A stretch of 38,155 nucleotides of DNA, from positions 1 to 38,155 of the forward strand of contig NZ_JALKIM010000034.1 in NCBI RefSeq assembly GCF_023050945.1, read 5' to 3'. The DNA comes from Anaerobiospirillum sp. NML120448. GTDB taxonomy: Bacteria > Pseudomonadota > Gammaproteobacteria > Enterobacterales > Succinivibrionaceae. Numbering within the stretch: the stretch's first letter is position 1; the number at the start of each line of letters is the position of its first letter. The notes under the pieces were generated by a model. It was not told the DNA's origin. It searched no databases and saw only the letters and a program-made list of their open reading frames with translations. A program made the translations under genes and the position numbers. Of this stretch, positions 1 to 7,562 are shown piece after piece.

Positions 1-115
1 CACAGTTATCTAACTGCAAACCTTGTAAGCAGAAGTCTAGCAATTTGTCATATTCAGAAGGATTAAGATTATTACGTAAAGCTTGATCTTGGGCTGTATT
101 GTTAATATTATTCAT
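1..115 (-). CDS. Partial unknown protein, N-terminal 38 codons
   Basis: An ATG at 113-115 on the minus strand opens a frame that runs without a stop to the left edge, giving 38 codons. The peptide begins MNNINNTAQDQALRNN and continues with NPSEYDKLLDFCLQG, which has the hydrophilic-then-amphipathic look of a real N-terminus. The ribosome site is weak: only AGG about ten bases upstream. It is divergent from the ankyrin gene, so the 218-base spacer should hold its promoter. I do not recognise the family, and 38 residues are too few to assign one. Confidence 0.4.
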   Translation of the reverse strand, partial: MNNINNTAQDQALRNNLNPSEYDKLLDFCLQGLQLDNC

Positions 116-333
116 AGCAGGAGACCTATGTTTTGATTTTGAGTTACTTGGTCTCCTTATTCTACATTAATTTTCATATCCCTCATCTTATTTCATTACA
201 TCTCTTTACCATTCAAATCATACACAATCAAGTTCTGTCGCCATATATATTTCATAATGTCAATATTTTTTAGAAAAAAATAATTTTTACTAATTGGCAC
301 GATTTTTGTCAACTAATCCCACAAGATTTTCAA
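116..333. other. Divergent AT-rich spacer
   Basis: This AT-rich spacer lies between the left-edge minus-strand gene and the ankyrin gene. It contains an ATG at 257 that begins a short frame ending at 281. A seven-base A tract at 274-280 separates that frame from the ankyrin frame. I see no clear ribosome site for the ankyrin gene here and no other gene. Confidence 0.5.
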
Positions 334-1206
334 TTGATCCCATTAGAGGTGTATGGCGATAGCCCCTTATTTTTAACAGCTCTCAGATATGGTAGCAATG
401 AGCTTATTTCCTTATTATTACCTTTGAGCACCAAACTTAGTGAGGACGAAAAGTTTAGAGCCTTTAACGAAGTCTATTGGAGCAACAAGATAGCTTTAAT
501 TGATATTTTAGAACAAGCAGGCCTATCAGTTGCTCAATATGGCGGCCAGGCCTTTAGAAAAGCTGTAGCTTTTAACAACGAAAAACTAGCAAGAGTCTTT
601 TTGCAAAAAGGCGTGGATGTCAACTTTCATGAAAAAGATATGGTTTTTCCTAATGCCTCAACTCCTATTATTGAGGCAGCACGTAATAATCATTTAGCCT
701 TAGTCAAATTACTCATCGACTATGGTGCTGATATTACTTTGTGCGACAAGTATGGCGATCGCCCTTATAGTTTAGCCGTCAAAAACAAAAACCATGCTAT
801 GGCTAAACTCTTAAAAGAGCTTGAGCCTGAGGATTGGCATAATGAACAAGAGCAGCTTAGCCTATTTAAGCGCTACAAAGCTCCACAAAAGCTGATTGAT
901 TACTTAAAAACAGGCCCCTTGAGAATTGAGTTTCCTAATGAAGAGCATATTACTTATGTAGAGCTCTACTCTTTCATGGATGTTCAAGAATTTACTTATA
1001 AGCGCAAGCGCTTCTTATCAATAATGTCTGACTTAGACAATTATAGTGATTATTTATTGCTCTTTTATTCTAAGGATAAGTTGCTTTGGTACTTTGATAT
1101 TGAACATGAGGAATTGGCCCCCTTGGTTAAATGGGATGAATTTATCCACAACCCAGGCCCCATTCTCAACGACATGCTGTTAGGCAAATATGCCCCTATC
1201 GACTAA
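334..1206 (+). CDS. Ankyrin-repeat protein, start uncertain
   Basis: The 290-residue frame is read from a TTG at 334. Residues about 105-165 form one to two well-preserved ankyrin units (STPIIEAARNNHLALVKLL, then DYGADITLCDKYGDRPYS), and residues 10-100 look like more diverged helical pairs. The last 90 residues (YLLLFYSKDKLLWYFDIEH) are a separate mixed alpha/beta domain that I do not recognise. There is no signal peptide or membrane segment. The start is doubtful: TTG 334 has no ribosome site and the frame stays open upstream to 274 with protein-like sequence. One extra A in the A tract at 274-280 would join it to an ATG at 257. Ankyrin proteins are known as immunity proteins in polymorphic toxin loci, and the neighbouring mixture of small genes fits that role, but this is inference. 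A decaying gene is also possible. Confidence 0.6.
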   Translation: MIPLEVYGDSPLFLTALRYGSNELISLLLPLSTKLSEDEKFRAFNEVYWSNKIALIDILEQAGLSVAQYGGQAFRKAVAFNNEKLARVFLQKGVDVNFHEKDMVFPNASTPIIEAARNNHLALVKLLIDYGADITLCDKYGDRPYSLAVKNKNHAMAKLLKELEPEDWHNEQEQLSLFKRYKAPQKLIDYLKTGPLRIEFPNEEHITYVELYSFMDVQEFTYKRKRFLSIMSDLDNYSDYLLLFYSKDKLLWYFDIEHEELAPLVKWDEFIHNPGPILNDMLLGKYAPID

Positions 1207-1498
1207 CACCACTTACCAGCTCTGCTCTGGCCATGACATGAGCAGAGCTGCACTGCACTGCGCTGCGCTGCAACTTTCCATAGGTCCAGCCCTATAGTTT
1301 TTATAGAGCTAAGCACTGCGGCCATCATTGGGCTAGCCCTATGGCCATAATAGAGCTATTACTTCGGTACTTATAGTGCCAAGTATGTAGCTTTTACAAG
1401 CTCTATACTGTGGTTTTAACTAAGGATGGCACAGATGTTTTTAAGAACCAGTCCAGCTGGTTTTGCCACTATCTTTATATCTTAGCGAGGATAAGCTT
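1207..1498. other. Palindrome-rich intergenic spacer
   Basis: There is no gene in this 292-base spacer, but several dyads. A perfect 11-bp stem lies just after the ankyrin stop (1217-1227 with 1240-1250; CAGCTCTGCTC). GGGCTAGCCC at 1330-1339 sits nested between GGCCAT (1320-1325) and ATGGCC (1341-1346). A small hairpin with a T run lies at 1447-1464. The first two lack a T run, so they are not ordinary intrinsic terminators. Confidence 0.6.
1447..1479 (+). terminator. Short hairpin plus T run and shared 15-mer
   Basis: ACCAG (1447-1451) pairs with CTGGT (1457-1461) and is followed by TTTT and then GCCACTATCTTTATA (1465-1479). The same layout of hairpin, T run and identical 15-mer occurs at 4709-4749. 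The stem is short, so termination would be weak. The interest lies in the shared arrangement immediately upstream of an island gene. Confidence 0.4.
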
Positions 1499-1825
1499 AT
1501 GAAAAAATTTGACCCAAACTATGAGCTGTTAGCCGACATGTATGGCGACTCATACTATCCGACCTTTTTAGTGGACAAAATTAAGTTCCAACTACAAGAG
1601 GTCATCAAGGTGCTTGAACAAGGCGAAACTGACGTTAACACCATACAAAACCAATTAGACCAGGCTGTCTTGGCTATTAACGATCTCCAAGAAGAGTTTG
1701 ATGAAAACAACAGCGAACTTGAAACCATAGCACGTGAGAGTATTGGTGCAAGTGTACGCTATGTCTTGCAGTGGTTTAATATTCCTATCGACATCGAAGA
1801 GGCAATTCGTGAACGTGATTGGTAG
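1499..1825 (+). CDS. DUF5713-like small protein
   Basis: This encodes a 108-residue acidic, helical protein. I chose ATG 1499 because a GAGG-type ribosome site (cgagga) lies about eight bases upstream; the longer frame from TTG 1463 adds 12 unconvincing residues. The sequence begins MKKFDPNYELLADMYGD, continues with YPTFLVDKIKFQLQEVI and ends FNIPIDIEEAIRERDW. From memory this pattern (DPNYELL..MY.D.YYP.FLVDK near the N-terminus, IEEAIRERDW at the C-terminus) is that of DUF5713, a family of about 110 residues, so the protein appears full length. Its biochemical role is unknown. It has no membrane segment or Cys cluster. It sits among unrelated small genes that resemble an immunity-gene island, which suggests a toxin-neutralising role, but nothing in the protein proves it. 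Confidence 0.65.
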   Translation: MKKFDPNYELLADMYGDSYYPTFLVDKIKFQLQEVIKVLEQGETDVNTIQNQLDQAVLAINDLQEEFDENNSELETIARESIGASVRYVLQWFNIPIDIEEAIRERDW

Positions 1826-1943
1826 CCTTTATCATGTAGCTTTTGGGGCCCTGTAGCTTTTTAGAGGCTATATGGTCTTTTATAGGCTATTTAGCCTTTT
1901 GCTGTAGCTCTACACTAACTTGATAAGAGTGAGGTTTTTCTGT

Positions 1944-2918
1944 ATGAACAACTTACCTTTAGAACTATTCAATCGCAATAGCTTCCAGAGTTTAGACTCC
2001 ACTGAGAAAACTAAGCTCATGGAGCTTTTAGCTAAGCTTTATGATCTTTCATTTATTGGGCTTCAATCTTTTGCTCGCTGGGGTCAAAGTCTAACCACAG
2101 GAGTATTTACTAAAGGTGAGCGCCGTATGGTTTTTGTTCCAGGAGACACTATTACCATAGGCTGGGATCACTTTGTACAAGGCCTTGATAAGGATAATCT
2201 TGAGCTAATTACAGAGGTTTTAGAAGAGTACGAAATTGAAGGCTCTTGTGAAGACTTCATTAAAAACATGATGCTACCACCCTTTAGCGCCACTATCAGT
2301 CCCATGATAGTCTCTGAGCAATTAGAGGAAATTGGCTACTTAGCTATTAGCAAGGACGATTCCAGACTTAATCAGCGTGATAGAAAAGAGCTTGCTAATT
2401 TTCTAAGCAGTGATTGTGAAGGGCTGGAAATAGTCAATCATGTGCGCTTTAGAAAAGAAGCAGGTGAGTGCAAGATCTGGCTCTATGAAGAAACCTCACT
2501 AAGCACCCTTAAGCAATCTTTGCAAGATCAAGGACTTACTTTGCCAAGCGCTAATGAATGGGCCTACTTAGCAGGAGGTGGATGTAGAACCCTCTATGCT
2601 TTTGGTGATAATTTAGACTTTAATATGCGCTTACACCACTTTTCTGGTAGTGAACAAGAGGATCAGCCATTTGATTTGCAAGAGCCTAATTTCTTTGGTC
2701 TCTCTATTGCTTATGATCCTTACAAACAAGAATTAGTCGATGGTCAAAGCAAAACCACTTGCGGCGGCGATGGTGGCTGTAATATTTGTGGAGGTCTGGG
2801 GCCTGTGGTTGGCTATTTAACTTGCTCACCACATTATAAGCCTCAAGAGCATAAGAGTGATCTTATAAACGGCAATTATGAGTTTGTACGTCCTATAATT
2901 CGTATCAGCAAAGATTAA
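1944..2918 (+). CDS. FGE/SUMF1-like fold protein
   Basis: ATG 1944 follows GAGTGAGG with about ten bases of spacing and gives 324 residues; an upstream TTG at 1920 is less likely. Residues about 200-318 carry a degraded formylglycine-generating-enzyme/SUMF1-like pattern: LPSANEWAYLAGGG (compare the family's RLPTEAEWEYAAR.G), FGDNLD, NFFGLSIAYDP (compare N.FGLYDM.GNV) and a final FVRPIIRI (compare GFRVVR). A Cys/Gly-rich patch, CGGDGGCNICGG, lies between. The N-terminal 190 residues are a separate domain that I cannot place. The active-site cysteine pair of true FGE enzymes is not evident, so a binding or structural role is more likely than sulfatase maturation. The spacing from the DUF5713-like gene is 118 bases. 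Its function in this island is unknown; an immunity role is inference from context. Confidence 0.5.
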   Translation: MNNLPLELFNRNSFQSLDSTEKTKLMELLAKLYDLSFIGLQSFARWGQSLTTGVFTKGERRMVFVPGDTITIGWDHFVQGLDKDNLELITEVLEEYEIEGSCEDFIKNMMLPPFSATISPMIVSEQLEEIGYLAISKDDSRLNQRDRKELANFLSSDCEGLEIVNHVRFRKEAGECKIWLYEETSLSTLKQSLQDQGLTLPSANEWAYLAGGGCRTLYAFGDNLDFNMRLHHFSGSEQEDQPFDLQEPNFFGLSIAYDPYKQELVDGQSKTTCGGDGGCNICGGLGPVVGYLTCSPHYKPQEHKSDLINGNYEFVRPIIRISKD

Positions 2919-2965
2919 TCCCTACTCTCTCCTATGAATAGAGTGGTAATAGCCGCTATGCCAGT

Positions 2966-3043
2966 ATAGGCCACACTAAGCTGGCCTATGCAGACATGAG
3001 CCTGTGTATTCATGCCAATGCCTGCCTTGCTATAGGCATTGGC
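2966..3043. repeat. Two strong inverted repeats between island genes
   Basis: ATAGGCC (2966-2972) pairs with GGCCTAT (2983-2989), and GCCAATGCCT (3014-3023) pairs perfectly with AGGCATTGGC (3034-3043). Neither is followed by a T run. They fill the spacer between the FGE-like and zinc-ribbon genes and resemble the hairpin at 1217-1250 in strength and position. Confidence 0.6.
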
Positions 3044-3146
3044 AACTCATGGTTTATACTGTCCTTATATAGACACAAAAGCATCTTATCTGTGGTATAA
3101 GGAGGTTAAACTTGCCTTGCATCTTAGAAGCAGTGTTGGAGCCATT

Positions 3147-3653
3147 ATGAGTCCTAATAGATTTAAAGACCTTAGCTATTTTACTTTCCATGCTGAGAAG
3201 CCTATAAGTGTCCAATGCCCCAAGTGTAAGGGTATGGGCATAGTACAGATTAAGGATAATCTTGCTTATTTTAATTGCACCCATTGCCATCACAGCCTCA
3301 TACAAGATCGTACTTTGTATCGCTATGATGTTCATAATCATTGCAGCAATTGTGGGCGCTACTACAGAGTAGATCTTAAGCCTAATGAAGCTCAAAACTT
3401 TAACAAGCTCATGGTAGCATGTCCTTATTGCGGAACTAAAATGCAAGGACAAGTACATAAAACAGCTTATTGCTACGACTATCGTTCAAGCCTTAAACAA
3501 GGTTGCGATCCTTTCTTTAATTTTCCCTTATGGTTCTTGTCCTCCTTTAATGGCAAATTAGTTTGGGCTCTTAATAGAGAACACCTAAACTATCTTATTG
3601 ATTACTACGAGATTACTATCAAAACCGATCAACTTCAAACTTTTAGTGAATAG
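3147..3653 (+). CDS. Double zinc-ribbon protein (TFIIB-type-like)
   Basis: I chose ATG 3147 because GGAG lies at 3138-3141; the frame is open further upstream, but that stretch contains the hairpin spacer. The 168-residue protein has two C-x2-C...C-x2-C modules: C24/C27 with C44/C47, and C66/C69 with C92/C95. Each is fit to bind one zinc. The C-terminal half has a conserved-looking signature, FFNFPLWFLSSFNGKLVWALN followed by REHLNYLIDYY. I associate this pattern with small bacterial proteins annotated as TFIIB-type zinc ribbon proteins, whose role is not established. There is no DNA-binding helix or membrane segment. Its neighbours are the FGE-like gene and an unrecognised gene 54 bases downstream, so those two could be cotranscribed. 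Confidence 0.6.
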   Translation: MSPNRFKDLSYFTFHAEKPISVQCPKCKGMGIVQIKDNLAYFNCTHCHHSLIQDRTLYRYDVHNHCSNCGRYYRVDLKPNEAQNFNKLMVACPYCGTKMQGQVHKTAYCYDYRSSLKQGCDPFFNFPLWFLSSFNGKLVWALNREHLNYLIDYYEITIKTDQLQTFSE

Positions 3654-3707
3654 CTCATAATAATCATATATCATATTAGCAACGCTAAAATGATGTACGA
3701 GGCCGCT

Positions 3708-4487
3708 ATGACTCTGAGTGAATTATCTGAGAAATCACTATCTTTTAAAAAGCCTGATATAAACCTTTGTATGGATGATTTTTATCAGGTTGATTTCCTA
3801 ATGGATAAGCTCGATATTGAAAAGCCAGTGGCTGAGTACCTCATATATATTTATGACAAAACTAAAGCGTTTATAACTGACAACGAGCTATCGCAAAAAA
3901 TAAACGATCTGTTATATACCTTTGGCAGTAATATTGAAGAGCGGTCATTAGACAATCGAAACGAGAGTTTGGTAGTTTATGATTTACCTTCAACTCTAGC
4001 AATGCACACTTTATTTGGTCCAATGTGGGCAAATAACATTACTAATTTTTGTATTGAGCTTAACTCATCATTAGAGTTTAGAGCATTCATAAATGCTGTA
4101 CTACCCTATACTTTACCACCTCACAAGAAATACAGCTTTACAAGTTTGTATCGTATGTTACGCATGTTTGAAGGCTCTGCATCATATAATGCATCTGCAA
4201 CCAACAATCAAAATGATGATCAAGTAAATGAACTTTATGAGTTTTTTCGTGAGTTAAGATTTTCCTTTCCATTAAGTGATGACAGGACAAGCTATTGCCC
4301 AGATCATGGCTTTCTTAAAGGGGTAACAATTGACTCAAATAAGCCATTTGCTAATACACTTGGTGCTGATGGTCAGTATATAAATGCAACAAATGTTTCT
4401 GAAGATAGTAGCCCTGCACGTTGTTACATAAGCTGCTCAATCTATGACACAACAAGACGATCTACATTAGAAGTTCTTATACGATGA
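3708..4487 (+). CDS. Unrecognised 259-residue protein
   Basis: ATG 3708 has GAGG five bases upstream (3699-3702); two in-frame ATGs at 3690 and 3693 lack one. I do not recognise the protein. It is soluble and slightly acidic: an N-terminal helical stretch (LSELSEKSLSFKKPDINL), a central region with FGPMWANNITNFCIELNSS, a polar linker rich in Asn (ASATNNQNDDQ), then ELYEFFRELRFSFPLS and a Cys-containing C-terminus (YCPDHGFLKGV; ARCYISCSIYD). No catalytic motif is evident. It follows the zinc-ribbon gene closely and ends about 220 bases before a strong intrinsic terminator, so it is probably the last gene of that transcript. Confidence 0.65.
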   Translation: MTLSELSEKSLSFKKPDINLCMDDFYQVDFLMDKLDIEKPVAEYLIYIYDKTKAFITDNELSQKINDLLYTFGSNIEERSLDNRNESLVVYDLPSTLAMHTLFGPMWANNITNFCIELNSSLEFRAFINAVLPYTLPPHKKYSFTSLYRMLRMFEGSASYNASATNNQNDDQVNELYEFFRELRFSFPLSDDRTSYCPDHGFLKGVTIDSNKPFANTLGADGQYINATNVSEDSSPARCYISCSIYDTTRRSTLEVLIR

Positions 4488-4989
4488 CATAGATCTATAG
4501 CCTTGAATGTAGCTTCTTATAGAGTTGCATAAAAATTTCTTTAATTAAAGGCATCTATTTTCTACAGGTTAATCTTTAATAAAGGACAGTTCCTGACTAG
4601 AGTGAACTTGATATTTAAGTTGCTCCTTAGTAATAATTTTGAAAACTATTTTAGACATAGGAAAGTTTGCTAAAACTTACCCATATATGAATAATTTGTG
4701 GCTTTCATCCACTGGGCAAGCCCAGTGGTTTTTCGCCACTATCTTTATAACAAGCTTAAAATTCCTTGTCTTTTTAGGTTTCTTAATCTAAACGGCCATT
4801 ATTAAGAGTTTTGGTCTTAATTATGGTTTCGCCAACACTAAGGATAGCTATTACAACTTAAAGGCACATTAAAACACAGACTAAATAGCCTAATTGTTTT
4901 AGTTTTAAGCTTTTGATTGTGATGAGGTTTGGCTATTACTGTAATAGTTAAACTTTGGTTTTTAGTTTTAAACATGTTAAAGGAGAGAT
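4488..4989. other. Spacer holding a terminator
   Basis: No convincing gene lies in this 500-base stretch. It contains the terminator at 4709-4733 and the repeated 15-mer at 4735-4749; the rest is AT-rich. Confidence 0.5.
4709..4733 (+). terminator. Intrinsic terminator
   Basis: CCACTGGG (4709-4716) and CCCAGTGG (4721-4728) form a perfect 8-bp GC-rich stem with a CAAG loop, followed by five T residues. It should end transcription of the left-hand gene island. The 15-mer GCCACTATCTTTATA directly after it (4735-4749) is identical to the one at 1465-1479. Confidence 0.8.
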
Positions 4990-4999
4990 TTGATTAAGC

Positions 5000-5338
5000 A
5001 TGAGCTTAGTATGCTTTTGCATACTTTGGTTGTGTTTGATTGGGTCAAAATATATGAAAAATTTGCGTGCAATGCCTTACCACAAATTTTCCATACCTAT
5101 GTACCATTTAGTAAAAATTGGTGCTTTGCTATTGCTCTTTTGCCTTATAGCTTTAATCGATTTCTGGCCGACTGAAACTTATCATGCTCAAGAGGTTGTG
5201 CTTTATCCTTATGAAGAAGTAAGCCAATTTGATGATAAGTGCAATTATCAAATGAATGTTTCCAAAACTGATATAGCACTCTACGAACTCTTTGAAGTAG
5301 ACTTTGAGTCCAATAGAGACTGCTTAGCCTCAAGATAG
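5000..5338 (+). CDS. Small membrane protein, unknown
   Basis: The frame from ATG 5000 gives 112 residues. It has a hydrophobic N-terminal stretch (VCFCILWLCLIG), a basic stretch, and a clear membrane segment at residues about 41-57 (IGALLLLFCLIALIDFW), followed by a 55-residue acidic domain with a few Cys residues (YQMNVSKTDIALYELF). An AGGAG at 4981-4985 lies 14 bases upstream, which is long for ATG 5000. Alternative starts are the internal ATG 5054, which leaves one membrane helix, or the overlapping frame from TTG 4990, which is better spaced but ends at 5175 and looks less protein-like. The product is probably an inner-membrane protein with its tail outside the cytoplasm. Function is unknown. 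Confidence 0.4.
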   Translation: MSLVCFCILWLCLIGSKYMKNLRAMPYHKFSIPMYHLVKIGALLLLFCLIALIDFWPTETYHAQEVVLYPYEEVSQFDDKCNYQMNVSKTDIALYELFEVDFESNRDCLASR

Positions 5339-5832
5339 CCTTTTAATCAACTAAAAGCTAATTGGATGGGCCGTTATACCTAAAGGTAAACCACAAGCTC
5401 TCTTAGTATCGGCCTATTCATTTAGCTATCAATATTAGACCACACCAGTTAATGCTCTTGCCTTGCCTTTGCCCACCTTAACGCCAATCTTTCTGCTTGG
5501 CTTACCTTGGTAAGCCACCACTCTTCTTAACATAGGTTAGGGCCATCAGAATTATTGGTTTTTTGACATTAGCCTGCTTTATCTGTTGAATGATCTCAAA
5601 TAGGTGTTTTGATGGCTCTAAGCCTTAAAAGCTTTCTTCACGATTCAGTCATAGGTGTATTTAGTAAAGATAAGCCTAACAACAAGACTCTAAATGTAAA
5701 TAAACTTTTTGTACATAATTGAAAATTTGTATATCTAGCATAGATCCAACATGCTAGAATGTTATACATGCAAAAATTTATTAGTATTTGCATTAGATAA
5801 TTTACTGTATTTTACACGTGTGCCCTTTCTTT

Positions 5833-6025
5833 GGTTCAAATAGATCCCCTGGGGGATTTGAAAAAAACTATACGTATCAAATCGGCACTCAACTTAAGGC
5901 GTTCAAAAGCGGGTATCAAAAAGAAACCTGATAAATAAGGCGTTTTAGTCGCCTACTTAAAAATAAGTCTGTACCAGGCAGTACGTATAATTATTTCTCA
6001 ATCCCCCTGGGGCTCTATTTGAACC
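5833..6025. repeat. 193-bp element bounded by 25-bp inverted repeats
   Basis: Arms at 5833-5857 and 6001-6025 are inverted repeats matching at 23 of 25 positions (core GGTTCAAATAGA, then CCCC and GGGGGAT). Each arm contains its own near-palindrome, ATCCCC-n-GGGGAT. The 143-bp interior has inner ACGTATA-containing repeats near both ends. This could be an invertible DNA segment, a small non-autonomous transposable element, or a structured leader. No recombinase or transposase lies in the window and no target duplication is obvious. Confidence 0.65.
5986..5991 (+). promoter_or_regulatory. Possible -10 box inside the inverted-repeat element
   Basis: TATAAT at 5986-5991 lies just inside the right arm and points toward the gene starting at 6116. 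No good -35 box is visible at 17 bases. If the element inverts, this box would be turned away from the gene. Confidence 0.25.
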
Positions 6026-6115
6026 TTTCTTTCTTTGTTTTAGACAATCTTTGTTAATTTGTAAACAACCGCAAAGGCAGCCTATTAATTTTATTGGCGT
6101 AAATAAGGAGATAAG

Positions 6116-7231
6116 ATGGATTTATTTGAGGAAGTGCAGGCTCTTGGCAGAAAATGCAAGTCAGTGAGCGATAAAATTACTTCAGAAGAGGCTACCAAAA
6201 ACACATTGGTAATGCCTTTCATTAAGATGTTAGGCTATGACCCTTTTGATTTAAACGAAGTAGTTCCTGAGTTTACTGCAGCTATTGGTGAGTATAAAGA
6301 TAGACGTGTAGACTATGCCATTATGTCTGAGGGCAAGCCTATTATTATTATTGAGTGTAAACCTTATGGTGATGAGCTTAATAGTCTAAAATGCGCTCAA
6401 CTTATGACCTATTTTATTGGTTGTGAGGCTCGTGTTGCAATTCTTACTGACGGCAATCGCTATCTATTCTTTTCTGACTTAGAAGAGCCTAACAAAATGG
6501 ATAGCAAGCCTTACATGGAGTTTGTTCTTGAAAAGCCAGACTCTTCTTTAATTCCTGAGTTAAAGAAACTGATGAAAGGTAATTTCAATATTGATGAGGC
6601 TCTTAACTCTGCTAGCTTGCTCAAGTACACTCGTGAATTTAAGCGCATCATGGCTGAACAGTTAAAATCACCTGATGACGATTTCTTAAAGTTTTTTGTT
6701 AAGCAGTGTTATGACGGTGCCTTTACCTCCAATGTAAAAGAACGCTTTGCTCCTATTTTAACTGATGCTTTAAATTTCTTTATTAAAGACAAAGTAAATG
6801 AGCGTCTTGCAAACGCCATAAATGATGTTAATCAAGGCGGTAATGATGGAGATGTTTCAACATCATCAACAGGTGAAATTGCAGGAGATGGCTTACCTAA
6901 TAGCCAAAAGGAAGAAACAGAGCCAGATGATGGAATTATTACTACTGATGAAGAAAAAGAGGCTTACTTCATCATTAAGTCAATATTAATGGGAGAAGTG
7001 GCTCCTAAAGATATCATTCTTAATGATTTTAAGAGCTTCTGTAATATTTGCTACGAGCGCAAGGGCAAAGTATTTGTCCGTCTATTCTTTAATAAGGCTC
7101 CTTTAAAGATTGGTTTCTTAACTACCACTGCAGATGGTAAGAAAGACTTTGATCAGGTACAAATTGATACTGTAGAAGATATTTATCAATATGCTGATCG
7201 CATCAAGGCAAGTATTAAAGAAGTTAAATAA
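6116..7231 (+). CDS. Stand-alone HsdR_N-type PD-(D/E)XK protein
   Basis: This encodes a 371-residue protein starting at ATG 6116 with GGAG six bases upstream. Residues 1-110 match the type I restriction HsdR N-terminal (HSDR_N_2) pattern: ATKNTLVMPFIKMLGYD, then RRVDYAIM and KPIIIIECKPYG. The PD-(D/E)XK residues are D66, E80 and K82, with the helix motif Q95-LMT-Y99 typical of HsdR nucleases. Residues about 230-275 are a polar linker, and the C-terminal 90 residues (KVFVRLFFNKAPLKIGFL) look like a small separate domain common in such solo proteins. There is no helicase or methylase next to it, so it is not a normal type I subunit. It may be a solitary nuclease or a DNA-binding relic. It sits alone between the inverted-repeat element and a terminator. 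Confidence 0.8.
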   Translation: MDLFEEVQALGRKCKSVSDKITSEEATKNTLVMPFIKMLGYDPFDLNEVVPEFTAAIGEYKDRRVDYAIMSEGKPIIIIECKPYGDELNSLKCAQLMTYFIGCEARVAILTDGNRYLFFSDLEEPNKMDSKPYMEFVLEKPDSSLIPELKKLMKGNFNIDEALNSASLLKYTREFKRIMAEQLKSPDDDFLKFFVKQCYDGAFTSNVKERFAPILTDALNFFIKDKVNERLANAINDVNQGGNDGDVSTSSTGEIAGDGLPNSQKEETEPDDGIITTDEEKEAYFIIKSILMGEVAPKDIILNDFKSFCNICYERKGKVFVRLFFNKAPLKIGFLTTTADGKKDFDQVQIDTVEDIYQYADRIKASIKEVK

Positions 7232-7305
7232 AAGTCTACTGTTATATTTTAATCTTTTTAAATTGTCTTTCTTTAATATCACTTTGTAATAATTGAGCAT
7301 AAAAA

Positions 7306-7335
7306 ACTCATCCTCATAAAGGGTGAGTTTTTTTT
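7306..7335 (+). terminator. Intrinsic terminator
   Basis: ACTCATCC (7306-7313) pairs with GGGTGAGT (7321-7328), with one G-U pair, followed by a run of T. Flanking A and T runs extend the stem. It ends the HsdR_N-type gene 75 bases after its stop. Confidence 0.8.
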
Positions 7336-7513
7336 ATGACTTGGCATTTATTAAGAAATATAAGCCATGGTATATAAGATACTTACAGCTTTTATTAAAA
7401 GTTGGAAGATACTAGCTTATCCGTATACAGAAGCGATGGGCTGAGCTGGCTTACGCTGACGCTCGCTCTGCTGCCGCTGGGCCGAGCTAAGAATAGCTTA
7501 GCTTAGTAAAAGA
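7336..7513. other. Convergent spacer
   Basis: This spacer lies between two convergent transcripts. It contains a short GC-richer patch at about 7430-7495 with GCTG/CGCTG-type repeats. No gene is seen. Confidence 0.4.
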
Positions 7514-7538
7514 AAGAGGGAGCTATTAGCTCCCTCTT
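7514..7538 (-). terminator. Terminator of the permease gene
   Basis: AAGAGGGAGCTA (7514-7525) pairs with TAGCTCCCTCTT (7527-7538), a near-perfect palindrome. On the minus strand it is followed by a T-rich tail (TTTCTTTTAC). It lies 25 bases past the permease stop codon. Confidence 0.8.
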
Positions 7539-7562
7539 ATTGTAGTAATGAAACTTTTTTAA

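Larger units (their letters stand above)
5339..6115. other. Long spacer containing an inverted-repeat element
   Basis: There is no gene in this 777-base spacer. Its left part (5339-5830) is AT-rich with no structure I could name. The right part is the inverted-repeat element at 5833-6025, followed by 90 bases leading to the HsdR_N-type gene. Confidence 0.6.

Noticed and set aside
4990-5175. TTG-started 61-residue frame overlapping the small membrane protein
   Set aside because: Better ribosome spacing, but the peptide has no clear membrane segment and the other frame is longer and more protein-like; kept only as an alternative in that entry.
5833-6025. GGTTCAAAT in both arms looks like a tRNA T-loop
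   Set aside because: No flanking 5-bp T stem, acceptor stem or anticodon arm can be built around either copy.
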